Source: Antedon mediterranea (lineage: Eukaryota > Echinodermata > Crinoidea > Comatulida > Antedonidae). Taken from it: a DNA stretch of 64,000 nt. A program made the position numbers and the translations under genes. Within the stretch, counting starts at the first letter, position 1. Each line of letters starts with the position of its first letter. The notes below the pieces were generated by a model. The model saw only the letters and a list, made by a program, of their open reading frames with translations. It was not told where the DNA came from and searched no databases. Where the stretch lies: positions 11,204,288 through 11,268,287 of the forward strand of contig NC_092676.1 of assembly GCF_964355755.1 (NCBI RefSeq). The letters run 5' to 3'. This document shows, piece by piece, positions 41,306 through 51,100 of the stretch.

Positions 41306-44300
41306 ATGAAGTGCCCATATTGTCAAAAAACCTGGTCAAACAACTCTGAATTAAAAAGACACATTTCTTGTCACGAAAAACGATCGGTATTTATCCCAGC
41401 CACAAACAAATTAGCACAAGTACATGTGCTTGCTTGTAAATGTGAGGAATATTTGTATAAATGTGAGGATAGGTACCATTACCATTGTCCACATTGTAAA
41501 CTAATAATACGAAGGAAGAATGAAGTTATTCCGCACATAAACTCACATCATGATAATAATGCTGAAGTTCCAAGTACTCCAAAAGACGCACAAGCTATCA
41601 AACAGGACAAACGGAAAGCCATCGATGACGAGGGAAAGCTTAATAAACGACCCAGATTTCAGCCAGGTGTATGTGTTGACATGGTAGAGGGTATTTTTCT
41701 TGTGAGGAAATGCATGCATGGTGGTGTGGCATATCCATGCCATGTTCAGAAGTGTAACATAAACAGCAAGATATCTATGTGTGAAGTATCAGAATGCCGC
41801 ATAGTGATGGATGTTGCTAACAACAGTGGTATTCCGGTGTATGAGTGCTCTCATTTACAAGAAGCATCCAGGGTTTCGTATGGCACGTTTACTGGTCTTG
41901 AAGAACATGTACTTACAAGTCTGTCCGAAGATGGATCTTACAAGATGTTTAGCAAGACAACGACAGAGCGATGTACTGTTCTTCGGGATGCTGCTTTAAT
42001 TGGTGGAAAAGTTCCAGTGGCCTATTATAGAGATGGTCGATACACCCATCTATCAGTTTATGATGGTGAAACCGGATATTACAAAAGGTTTAAGAGAGTT
42101 GCGTGCACATTTGATGCAAAGACGAATAATATATCTTGTGGTTGCTGCAAACTCAAGTTTACTTGTGTTCATAAGGCCATGTGTTTTTGGCGCATGGTCC
42201 AAGACAACATTATCCCAAAAGCAACACCAATCAAGAACGTAAATGACCAGGAAAGCGAAAAGAACGACAATTGTAAAAAAATGGATCTAGGAGTGAAGAC
42301 AACACCGAAAGATTCAGTTGCTAAAGATACGGTATTATATATATACACTAATAAACAAATTCCAGAACCATTCAATCAGTTTCTCCCAGAAAATAATGAC
42401 TGGCCAACTGAATTAATACCATCTGAAAATATTTGTCATAAATGCAATGCCAAATTGGGGCAACCTATACGTATTCTAAGGAAGTCTAGTCTGCTTACAA
42501 TGACAGGAACGCACTTTGTACAAGTATATGTAAAGAAATGCACTGAGTGTAAATTAACAACCTATTATAAGGAACATCAACAAGGTGTCTTCAACTTTAA
42601 CGACTCATTTATTCTTGGTTTTGACGTTTGTGCCTGGTTGAGAGCGGGAGTAAATCATCATGTAGCAATAGGGAGTGTTGTAAAACAGATAAAAGACATT
42701 CTTTCAATTGATCTTGACGAACATCTTGTTATCAACGCTTACCTAGCATTTGAAGCCTTAACAGAAAAAGAACATCCAATGAATTGTGTCGTGTGTGGCT
42801 ATTATCCTACTATTATAATCATGGACGTTGATCGAAAAATACATTTTAGAATTCCAGTTTCAGATCTTCGTAGACCACAACATGATGATCATATTAACGA
42901 GACAGTAGATTGTGAGACCTTTTACAGAAAGGTGGATCTCCACATAATTTCACGAGGCCTCATAAATGTAGCACACGAGAATCCATTTCCTATAGAGGTG
43001 AGCTTTGATAACTGGGCACCCTACATGGGAGAACATACAAGAGGATCAATTGAGCTATTTAATACTGAAATAAGGAAAGTAACATCGGATGGAAGTCTAT
43101 CTAGCGATTGCCGGGAGATGAGCGAAGAACGTCTGCTTGAGATGTTAACACAGTCTAACCTGAAAGAGGTTAAAAAAATTGCAAAGATTCTAAATTTGAA
43201 AAAAAAAGGAGCAAAAATTGACATTATTTGCGCAATAAGAGAGTCATTAGCAAAAAACTCTGAAAATTTTAACAAAGTTATGAAGAAAGTATGGGGATGT
43301 TCAGGAGGAATTTTGACCGCTCACTGTCCCCACGGAATTATCTATGGTTTCAAATATATCGTTAAAGCAGAGAGCCCACGAGACTATGTTGACATTATTC
43401 GGTCTATGAAACACAAGCCCAACATAGTTGTAGTGGATATGTCCCATATTGTTGTAAAATTTGCAAACAATTTCCACTACACTGATCAAACAGACCCAGT
43501 TTTTTTTCCAAATGATGGTAGATTGGCTGAGCCGACAAAAGAAAACATTGATCTTGCAAAGTCCAATAATCTTCAGGTACCCATGACATGGCTTAACTCC
43601 TCGTCGAAAGTGTTTGACAAAGGTCATCCTGTAACCGGAAGAAACGAGACCTTTGCACTGTTTGACAAGTTTCACGAGAAAAATGCTAAGGGTGCAGAAG
43701 AAATAATCAGGAGAGTTGATTTGGTTCCACAATTAAAGGGGATACTTAACACACAAGTCGCTGAACAGTTTTATTCAGATCTCAACAAATCCAAGCATTT
43801 CCTCAACTCAATGTCGATTCCAAACCACATATTTACAGCAAGGATGATCATTGACATGTCAAACCAAGTTCTCAACAGAAAACACATTAAAAAAATTCAG
43901 AAATCAGTAAACGTTCAAGTAACAAGTGACCTCATTGGTAGGATTAAAATGACTATTGGTTGTGCTGATGCAAGAAATATACACCATATCCCAGACGATG
44001 ATGCATCATGTTCTTCCCACAAATTCACAGACGTACCAACATTAATCCCAAAGGCAACTAACCCAGCCTCAGATTGGTGGATAAAAGATCTTGGTTTGAA
44101 ATTGGAAGACAGGAATCGGATTGCGCAATGGGGTTCCGAATTAAACGATCGCGTAATAAATGCTGCCAGTTCTGTACTTAAAGACAACTTTCCAGATAAG
44201 CTTGGACAGCTACATAACATTGTGTGTCACTTCCTTGCAACTGAGAATGACGAGATCGTCTTAGTCAGAGAACGAGTTCAACAACAGTCTGGAAATAATA

Positions 44301-45142
44301 CATGTGGTTTCTATGCAATAGCATTTGCAAGTGCCATATGCGACGGTCTAAACCCCAGTTTATTACAATTCAATACAGATGAAGCAACGATAAGAGAAAC
44401 TCTCATAAAAGGTATGGAAGAAAGAAACTTAAGGAAGTTTATGAGGACAGGTTACAATATCGTTACCAAAGAGAGTGTTAAATATGATGATTCATGGAAA
44501 GTAAGTGTTGTTTGCAGTTGTCGTATGCCACCAGATGAAGATACCACCATGTGTTCATTGTGTGGTAAGCATTTACACAGGAAATGCATACAGAATAAGG
44601 CTGCTGGATGGTGCGATGAATGCGCCATCAAAAGAAGAAGAGAAGAGGAAGAGCGACAAAGGAAACCAGAAGAAATGAATCAAAAGGTGAGAGAACAAAT
44701 ATCATCCAAGAGTCCACACAAACTCCTTGAAGAAATCCATCATCTATACTCAACCATAAACGGTCTAGTATACTTCGGAAAACTTCCAAATCCAGATGGC
44801 CATGTATTCATCCATGAATTAACACGAGATATATGCGTACATAGATGCTTTGGCCAGACTTTGTTTTTGGGCAAGTCGTCCAGCTTTATAGTACTGGACC
44901 CAGGAGTAAATAAATGTCTCAAAGATTACTACGAGACACTCATACACGAAATGGGGCATATGTATATTTTCAGTGTTAATGTAAATGAGCAGCCTCATGG
45001 ACCAAAGTTTACAAGCCAGGTTAAGAAGTCTGTTTCCATTTTAAACAAGCACAGGAATTCACTACCAGGGCAATTTAAAGATATGATTGCAAATAAAGAC
45101 AAGGTAGCTAAAGCAAAAACATCCTCAAGTAGTATTATCTAG
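41306..45142 (+). CDS. KDZ/HMGXB3-like transposase fused to Ulp1-like remnant, PHD finger and SprT-like metalloprotease
   Basis: 1278 residues, uninterrupted. Two C2H2 fingers (C3/C6...H19/H23 and C61/C64...H77/H81). SWIM-type zinc site at 278-289 (CxC...CxH). The RNase-H-like transposase core has candidate acids D507 (IIIMDVDRK), D711 (VVVDMSH) and E820 (QVAEQFYSDL), with a SAP-like insert near 608-650 and the signature CPHGIIYGFKYIVKAESPRDY (674 on). A C48/Ulp1-like end spans 933-1040 (LNDRVINAASSVL, QQQSGNNTCGFYAIAFAS) with the catalytic Cys1000. The segment that should carry its His and Asp appears deleted. A C4HC3 PHD finger spans 1070-1106. A SprT-like domain has H1214-E-M-G-H1218 and H1231 in HGPKF. 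SprT proteases cut DNA-crosslinked proteins; here a role at transposase-DNA complexes is speculation. KDZ assignment rests on recalled HMGXB3-type motifs. Confidence 0.8.
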   Translation: MKCPYCQKTWSNNSELKRHISCHEKRSVFIPATNKLAQVHVLACKCEEYLYKCEDRYHYHCPHCKLIIRRKNEVIPHINSHHDNNAEVPSTPKDAQAIKQDKRKAIDDEGKLNKRPRFQPGVCVDMVEGIFLVRKCMHGGVAYPCHVQKCNINSKISMCEVSECRIVMDVANNSGIPVYECSHLQEASRVSYGTFTGLEEHVLTSLSEDGSYKMFSKTTTERCTVLRDAALIGGKVPVAYYRDGRYTHLSVYDGETGYYKRFKRVACTFDAKTNNISCGCCKLKFTCVHKAMCFWRMVQDNIIPKATPIKNVNDQESEKNDNCKKMDLGVKTTPKDSVAKDTVLYIYTNKQIPEPFNQFLPENNDWPTELIPSENICHKCNAKLGQPIRILRKSSLLTMTGTHFVQVYVKKCTECKLTTYYKEHQQGVFNFNDSFILGFDVCAWLRAGVNHHVAIGSVVKQIKDILSIDLDEHLVINAYLAFEALTEKEHPMNCVVCGYYPTIIIMDVDRKIHFRIPVSDLRRPQHDDHINETVDCETFYRKVDLHIISRGLINVAHENPFPIEVSFDNWAPYMGEHTRGSIELFNTEIRKVTSDGSLSSDCREMSEERLLEMLTQSNLKEVKKIAKILNLKKKGAKIDIICAIRESLAKNSENFNKVMKKVWGCSGGILTAHCPHGIIYGFKYIVKAESPRDYVDIIRSMKHKPNIVVVDMSHIVVKFANNFHYTDQTDPVFFPNDGRLAEPTKENIDLAKSNNLQVPMTWLNSSSKVFDKGHPVTGRNETFALFDKFHEKNAKGAEEIIRRVDLVPQLKGILNTQVAEQFYSDLNKSKHFLNSMSIPNHIFTARMIIDMSNQVLNRKHIKKIQKSVNVQVTSDLIGRIKMTIGCADARNIHHIPDDDASCSSHKFTDVPTLIPKATNPASDWWIKDLGLKLEDRNRIAQWGSELNDRVINAASSVLKDNFPDKLGQLHNIVCHFLATENDEIVLVRERVQQQSGNNTCGFYAIAFASAICDGLNPSLLQFNTDEATIRETLIKGMEERNLRKFMRTGYNIVTKESVKYDDSWKVSVVCSCRMPPDEDTTMCSLCGKHLHRKCIQNKAAGWCDECAIKRRREEEERQRKPEEMNQKVREQISSKSPHKLLEEIHHLYSTINGLVYFGKLPNPDGHVFIHELTRDICVHRCFGQTLFLGKSSSFIVLDPGVNKCLKDYYETLIHEMGHMYIFSVNVNEQPHGPKFTSQVKKSVSILNKHRNSLPGQFKDMIANKDKVAKAKTSSSSII

Positions 45143-46477
45143 TTAAAAAGAATGTTTAGACATTGTGTCGGGCCAATTTAGAGCGTTTACTTTTCATAAA
45201 AATTTAAGATAATTATTATAGTTCTATTTGAGTATCATAATAATGTTACATTTTAGCATCACAGGCATAGAATAACTCAAAACCGCCCGGTGATATACTG
45301 AAATTTAATTAATTAATCTGAAACGATAACGACGAGGAAATCTGTGAGAATAAGAAAAAGTCATTAGACCACTGGGGCTTTCATTGGATTAGTTCAAACT
45401 CGATTGGATAGCGACTCTTTATATTATCGGCGTTGTACGGCGGAAAAGCACTAGTCCCTTAATTGTACGCACGCGCACCAGGATCAAATTGATACGCCCT
45501 CATCTTATATATATAATTATATATATATATATATATATATATTTATTTCGAAAAATAACTCCAAACTAGTCACCTCATTTTTCCCCTTCTCGTATTAATC
45601 ATTTCATTTCAGGTATTTTTTAACAATAAAACACCCTAAAGTAAATGTAATCATATGTATATAATATACATATACATATATATATATATATATATTTTGC
45701 CGTTTTTGCGTAAAAAACAATTACTTACTACTTATATAACCAAATATTAATATTATTTGAAAAGTTTTAACAATAATGGTTTTTAATTATTACTTACTTT
45801 TCATAAGGATTGAAGATGATATTATAGTTCAGTTTGAGGATCATAACAATGTTATATTTAGATCTCTCTCACTCAACCGAACCATTTTGAACTTTAACTA
45901 ACTGTTTTAACTATGGGTATTTTGCCGACGTTTTCGTGTAAAAAATAATTACTTTAATTTTTCCAACCAATTATTGATATTATTTTAATTACAATACCAT
46001 ATGCTTTTTAATTATATAAAATATGAAATAACTATTATGTTAAGTTTTCAGATTAGGTAACTTGTATTAGACCATAAGTACATTAAATTGAAAGCGATGT
46101 TGGTCTGTCGAGCTCGGAAAAAATATCAATTTTGTAGATCACCAAATATATAACACATACCTATGACTATACTTGTACATGCTGTTTTTGTAGCCGGTTT
46201 ATGCCTCATTTAAACAAGCTACGTCTGGCAATGAAATCGTACATCGTTCAGACATTATTAATGTATATTATAGGCACTGTCTATTGACTGATGTTAGCAC
46301 ATATTTGTTTTTATTCAGTAATAAATAATAATTGGCTACTCTATGGCATTTTATTTACAAAAAAATCTGCCTTCCAATAATTTCATTTATAACTAAAATG
46401 TCCTTGTTTGTTTTAGTCTAAGAAACTTTTTTTTATTACATTAAACTCTCAATATGATATGGTATTTTGGAAGAAAG
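45143..46477. other. 3' non-coding part of the transposon with (AT)n tracts
   Basis: No ORF. AT microsatellites lie at 45508-45542 and 45664-45696. A segment near 45190-45260 (TTTTCATAA, ATTATAGTTC, GAGTATCATAATAATGTTA) recurs with changes at 45797-45860, an internal degenerate duplication. Confidence 0.45.
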
Positions 46478-46743
46478 TTTGCCGCCCTCAAGTTGACGTA
46501 TTTTGGAAAATTACTAGCAGTCTCAAATTGACGTATTTTGGACAAATCGCGTATTTTGGAAAATGAATAGCGCCCTCAATTTGACGTATTTTGGACAATC
46601 ACGTATTTTGGAAAATGAAAAGCGCCCTCAAGTCTACGTATTTTGGAAAGACTCGCGTATTTTGGATTAGTATAGCGCCCTCAACTTGACGTATTTTGGA
46701 AAAAATTCTGCGTATTTTGGACTGATGTTCACCAACCCGACCC
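46478..46743 (-). repeat. Right terminal inverted repeat made of CGTATTTTGG units
   Basis: Mirror of 38952-39300 with GCGCCCTCAAGTTGACG spacers, ending ACATCAGTCC-type sequence in reverse (GGACTGATGTTCACCAACCC) and GACCC, then the target duplication. Confidence 0.88.
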
Positions 46744-47270
46744 GATTTACGTCAGCTTTTCAAAATGCACCTTCCTACTCTAGAATACAGAAGATTGAGA
46801 CCCGCAATGATTGAAGTATTAAAAATGTTCTACGGTTTTATTAAATGTAACAATGAGGATTTTTTAGGTTAAACATCGAATCTAGAACCAGAGGACACTT
46901 TTTGAAAATTAGTAAACCTCGTACTCATTCAAGGATCCGGCAGAAATGTTTTACCAACTCTGTTATCAACAAATTGAACAACTTTCCTCAGGATGTAATA
47001 GAAGCTGCAAATGTTAATCAATTTAAAAACCGATTAGAAAAGTTTTGGAAACACCACCCACTAAAGTTTTTCCCACATGATAGGACATGTAATAGAATAT
47101 ACCAGAGGGACACACAAGCATTGCTTTAGATGTCCAAGATCAAGGTAAATTCAAGGTAAATAATAGAAGATGAATTCCATATAAATTATTCCACCTTTTT
47201 CTATCTGAGAGTGTGAATAAAGTTATTCTTTATTCCTTGTTGGTTATTCCTTGTTGGTTGTTATTTGTTA

Positions 47271-47292
47271 TTATTATTATTATTATTATTAA
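47271..47292. repeat. (ATT)n microsatellite
   Basis: Seven ATT units at the 3' end of the split LINE, probably part of its tail. Confidence 0.7.
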
Positions 47293-47387
47293 GCTTTGAG
47301 TGCAATTCTGCCTATTGCTTTACTTTACTCCAACAATATATTTGTACTGTATTAATAAACATTTAATTTCAGTTATGATATTTACTC

Positions 47388-47925
47388 TTGAAAGGGTACA
47401 TTTGAAATGTTAAGGGCAAATCATTCCAAGTTTAAATTCTAAATGCTCCAGTATCTGTAAGAACGTCTCCTATAACTAAATCTGGTACTTACATTGTGTG
47501 TATTAAAGTATTCCATAGGTTGATGCAGTGTTTTGTAATTAAATTAGGTTATGAACAAATTTAACTATACTTAATTAAGCCATCAAAATAAAAAAAATTA
47601 ATAGATCTCTGACATTTTTGGATAAGAAAAATGTAGCCAATGCAATATAACTTTCTACTTTACTCTTGAAAGGGTACATTTTAAAGTTAAGGGCAAATCA
47701 TTCCAAGTTTAAATTCTAAATGCTCTCCTATAACTAAATCTGGTACTTACATTGTGTGTATTAAAGTATTCCATAGGTTGATGCAGTGTTTTGTAATTAA
47801 ATTAGGTTATGAACAAATTTAACTATACTTAATTAAGCCATCAAAATAAAAAAAAGTAATAGATCTAAGACATTTTTGGATAAGAAAAATGTAGCCAATG
47901 CAATACAACTTTCTACTACACTTCA
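47388..47925. repeat. Tandem direct duplication, unit about 265 bp
   Basis: ACTCTTGAAAGGGTACATTT through AATGCAATA-AACTTTCTAC occurs twice (47388-47658 and 47662-47925) with high identity. The second unit lacks about 17 bases after AATGCTC. It lies in the 3' flank of the TRMT2 gene and holds no ORF. Confidence 0.85.
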
Positions 47926-47997
47926 TTTAACATTTCAGTTTACATCTGTATGTCATACACCAAATGGCATCTAGATACTTTTCGTTTTTCCACCAAA

Positions 47998-48124
47998 TTA
48001 CTTTCTTTTAAACTCGATCACCAGCTCACAATGTAATGTCTGGGGAAACATATCAACTGGAACAGCGTTAATTGGATACCAGGCTTTTCTACTAGCAGTC
48101 CCTTCTCCCTCTGGTTGACATAAT
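47998..48124 (-). CDS. TRMT2 last exon
   Basis: Starts after AATTTCAG and reads LCQPEGEGTASRKAWYPIN and VPVDMFPQTLHCELVIEF, ending at TAA (47998-48000). It joins the previous exon across a 6.5-kb intron containing the Gypsy insertion. Confidence 0.88.
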
Positions 48125-51100
48125 CTGAAATTTCAAGACAGAATAATAATACAGTAACAATAATTATTTATTAATATAAAGTACCCTGTTTATGGTCTCA
48201 AAGAAAATATATTTAGGTATAACAGACTCATTAACTAGCAGTAACCTGCGCTCCGCACAGTCTTTTTTTGCCTTAATATGTGGTTCATGGGCAAGTATAA
48301 TATAAAAGCGCACTCTGATAAGTACTTTGACAAATTATCAAAATAAAAACAAATTGTATCAAGAATAAAATTCTAAACTATTTACGGCCATTGATTTTTC
48401 TATACACTATACCTTCACTTTGAAATATATGTAAGCTAAAAAATGAAAGCAATACTGGATATGGAACTTTAGACTTTACTTTTGACTGTCAGACTTTATG
48501 AAAATAAAAGATGCTACAGAAAAATTGTGCTGTGTGAATTAGTGCTCGCAAACACATAACGAAAGTATAAAATGCCAAACTATATTATTGTGGGTGTTTT
48601 TCATGGTGTATTCATTATTTGATACATATAGGTAAAATAAAAAAGTGGACTGTTGTATACTAAAGATGTTTGTGGATTACAATTGATTGTTTATAGACCT
48701 CATGACTTAAACACAGTGTAAACAATCGTCCATTTTGTAAATCAGTATTATTTCAACATAGGTGGCGCTATACTAATATTTAGGAGTATCTGAGAATACT
48801 ATAGCTATACATAATACATTACAATTCTCCCAGAAATAATTTAAAGGTGGGTTAAACATTTGGGCGTGTGAACAATATGAGTTAAAGTTATTTGTAAGAA
48901 TCTTTTTTCTGTTTTATATTTTTTTATATATATTTTTTTTTTTTTTTAAAGTTTTATAATACGATATATACAAAAGAACATTCAATAATTGTATGCTATA
49001 ATACAAACATATTTAAAATTATGAATCTGTAAAGTGAATATATCTTAAGGTCCCTTAATAATGATAATTGATAGTGAACAGTTTAGTGTTCATCCATTAC
49101 ATATATATTGTTGTACAAGGTGAAAGAGAATAATTGAGATTTATATATGAATTAAAAATCAATGTTCAGTTCAAAAGTCTTGTGTATTTTATTGGAAGAC
49201 AATGAGTTCATTATATTTCAGCTATAAGCCTTTTAGGGCTTTTGACCACTCTCTTGGATCGTCTTGGTATTTTAGCATTCATGATTTCTTTATTTACTGC
49301 TTCTTCGCTTTGCTGATTGTTTGCAATTGAAGGTGGTGTTTCCTTTGTTGGTGTTGGTGTCGCTTCCGGTATGTACTGTGGTGTCAATGTCGGTGAGGTG
49401 ATTTCTGTAGTTTTCAATAGCGTTTCGCGCAATTGTTCGACATGTCTATTCCACAGTCCTCCTTGTTGTGTTTTCACTTCGTATGACAGTGGGCCATTTA
49501 CTGCTATAATTTCAGCTGTTACCCATTTATCCTCATTTCTGTAATCTCTAGCTAACACTTTTTGTCCAATTTTGAATTCACGTTGTTTTCCTGGGTTTAC
49601 TCTTTGCTTGTTTTGATTCTCGAACACTTTCCGCTTTAGATCAGGTTTAATTAGGTCAAGTCTTGTTCTCAAATTTCTATTTAGGAATAACTGTGCTGGA
49701 CTTACACCGGTTGTAGCATGTAGTGAATTCCTGTAGTGTACTAAGAAATTGTCTAACTTTAGCTGTTTACTTCCTTTGTCCAGTTTTGCCGTTTTCAAGG
49801 CATTTTTAAATGTTTGGACTATGCGCTCTGCGAGACCATTAGTCGCAGGATGATAAGGTGCAGAAGTAATGTGAGTGATACCATTGCTTTTCAAGAACAT
49901 TTCGAACTCACTTGACTTAAATTGCGGTCCGTTGTCTGACACAAGTATCTTGCATAGGCCGTATCGTGCGAATAGACTTCTCAGCATGGTAATGGTTTTA
50001 CTCGAAGAGGTATCTCTAGTCGCTAATACTTCTGGCCATTTGGAGTGCGCGTCTACAACTACTAAGTACATAATGCCGTCGATAGGACCTGCGTAATCGA
50101 TATGGATGCGGTCGTATACGTTTTCAGGCCACTCCCACGGGTGTAATGGTGCTTTTGGTGGCTCTTTCATGTTAAGTTGCCAACCTGGACATGCTTTCGC
50201 TAATGTCTCAATATCGTGGTCCATTCTGGGCCACCAACAGTAGCTTCTCGCGATAGATTTCATTTTTACTACCCCGAGATGTCCCTGGTGGAGTTCGTCG
50301 CTTACTTCTTTTTGTAGCTTGGGAGGAATAATTATTCGGTTCCCCCATAATAAACATTCATAGATTAGATTTAATTCGTCCTTTCTACGGTAAAATGCTT
50401 CAAGTTCGTCGTCTCGTTGGCTGGGCCAATCGTTTTTCGTGTACTCTAGTACTCTAGATAATATTGGATCACGTCTGGTATGTTCCTTAATTTGTTTAAA
50501 CGTGACAGGCAGTGCTTCAAAGCAATCCGCGTAAAATAACTCTATGTCGTCAGGTTTGTTTGACTTTTCGCTTTGCATGTGTAGTGGTAGTCTCGACAAT
50601 GCGTCAGCATTCATGTTATCTGCGCTTGGACGGTAGACGATTTCATAGTCAAATCCTGAAAGAAAAATTGCTTGTCGCGTTAACCTGGCTGCTGCCGTAG
50701 CTGGAATTGCTTTCGTTGGGCTAAACAGTCTTGTGAGTGGTTGGTTATCGGTTAACAATGTGAACTTTCTTCCTAACAGGTATGCTGTAAATTTCTTTAC
50801 TCCATAAACGATACCTAGTGCTTCTTTGTCTATTTGCGAGTAATTCTTTTCCGCAATTGTAAGGCTTCTCGAAGCAAATGCTATTGGGCGTTCTTCACCG
50901 TTTACGACGTGTGATAATACGGCACCAAGACCGTATGGGGATGCATCAGTTGCTAATCTCACAGGTAGCTTTGGATCGTAGTGCGCGAGTACACACTCTT
51001 CCGCTATCATGTTTTTTACTTTAACAGATGCTTTCCATTCGCTAGACCATTTCCATTTTTTTTCTTTCTGTAGTAGCTGATGTAATGGGTAGAGAGTAGA

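Larger units (their letters stand above)
38944..46751 (+). mobile_element. KDZ-like DNA transposon, 7.8 kb (38952-46743), with 8-bp target duplication
   Basis: The target duplication is GATTTACG at 38944-38951 and 46744-46751. The termini are inverted (GGGTTGGTGAACATCAGTCC on the left, its complement on the right; the outermost five bases differ). Each end is a roughly 260-300-bp array of CCAAAATACG units interleaved with AAGTTGAGGGCGC. The interior carries a promoter-like TATA box, a probable 5' UTR intron and one 1278-residue ORF. An 8-bp duplication is what is known for Zisupton/KDZ elements. The ORF is uninterrupted, so the insertion may be fairly young. Confidence 0.82.
37840..47129 (+). 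pseudogene. CR1-like LINE (RT and C-terminus), split by a 7.8-kb DNA transposon
   Basis: The left part (37840-38951) has PLNYRPVSLTSLVCKTME, SQHGFRPGRLCNTALLEA, PLLFNLYINDLPYQ and TIFADDTKIF (about 38465-38490) with the catalytic Asp pair, then EKVQQRASRMITD. The right part (46744-47129) continues QLFKMHLPTLEYRRLRPAM and then SRTRGHFLKISKPRTHSR and VINKLNNFPQDVIEAA, ending near 47127. The split falls inside the motif RMITDLR|QLF. Restoring a single GATTTACG makes the reading continuous, which confirms the transposon borders. The LINE itself has several stops and frameshifts. Confidence 0.8.
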
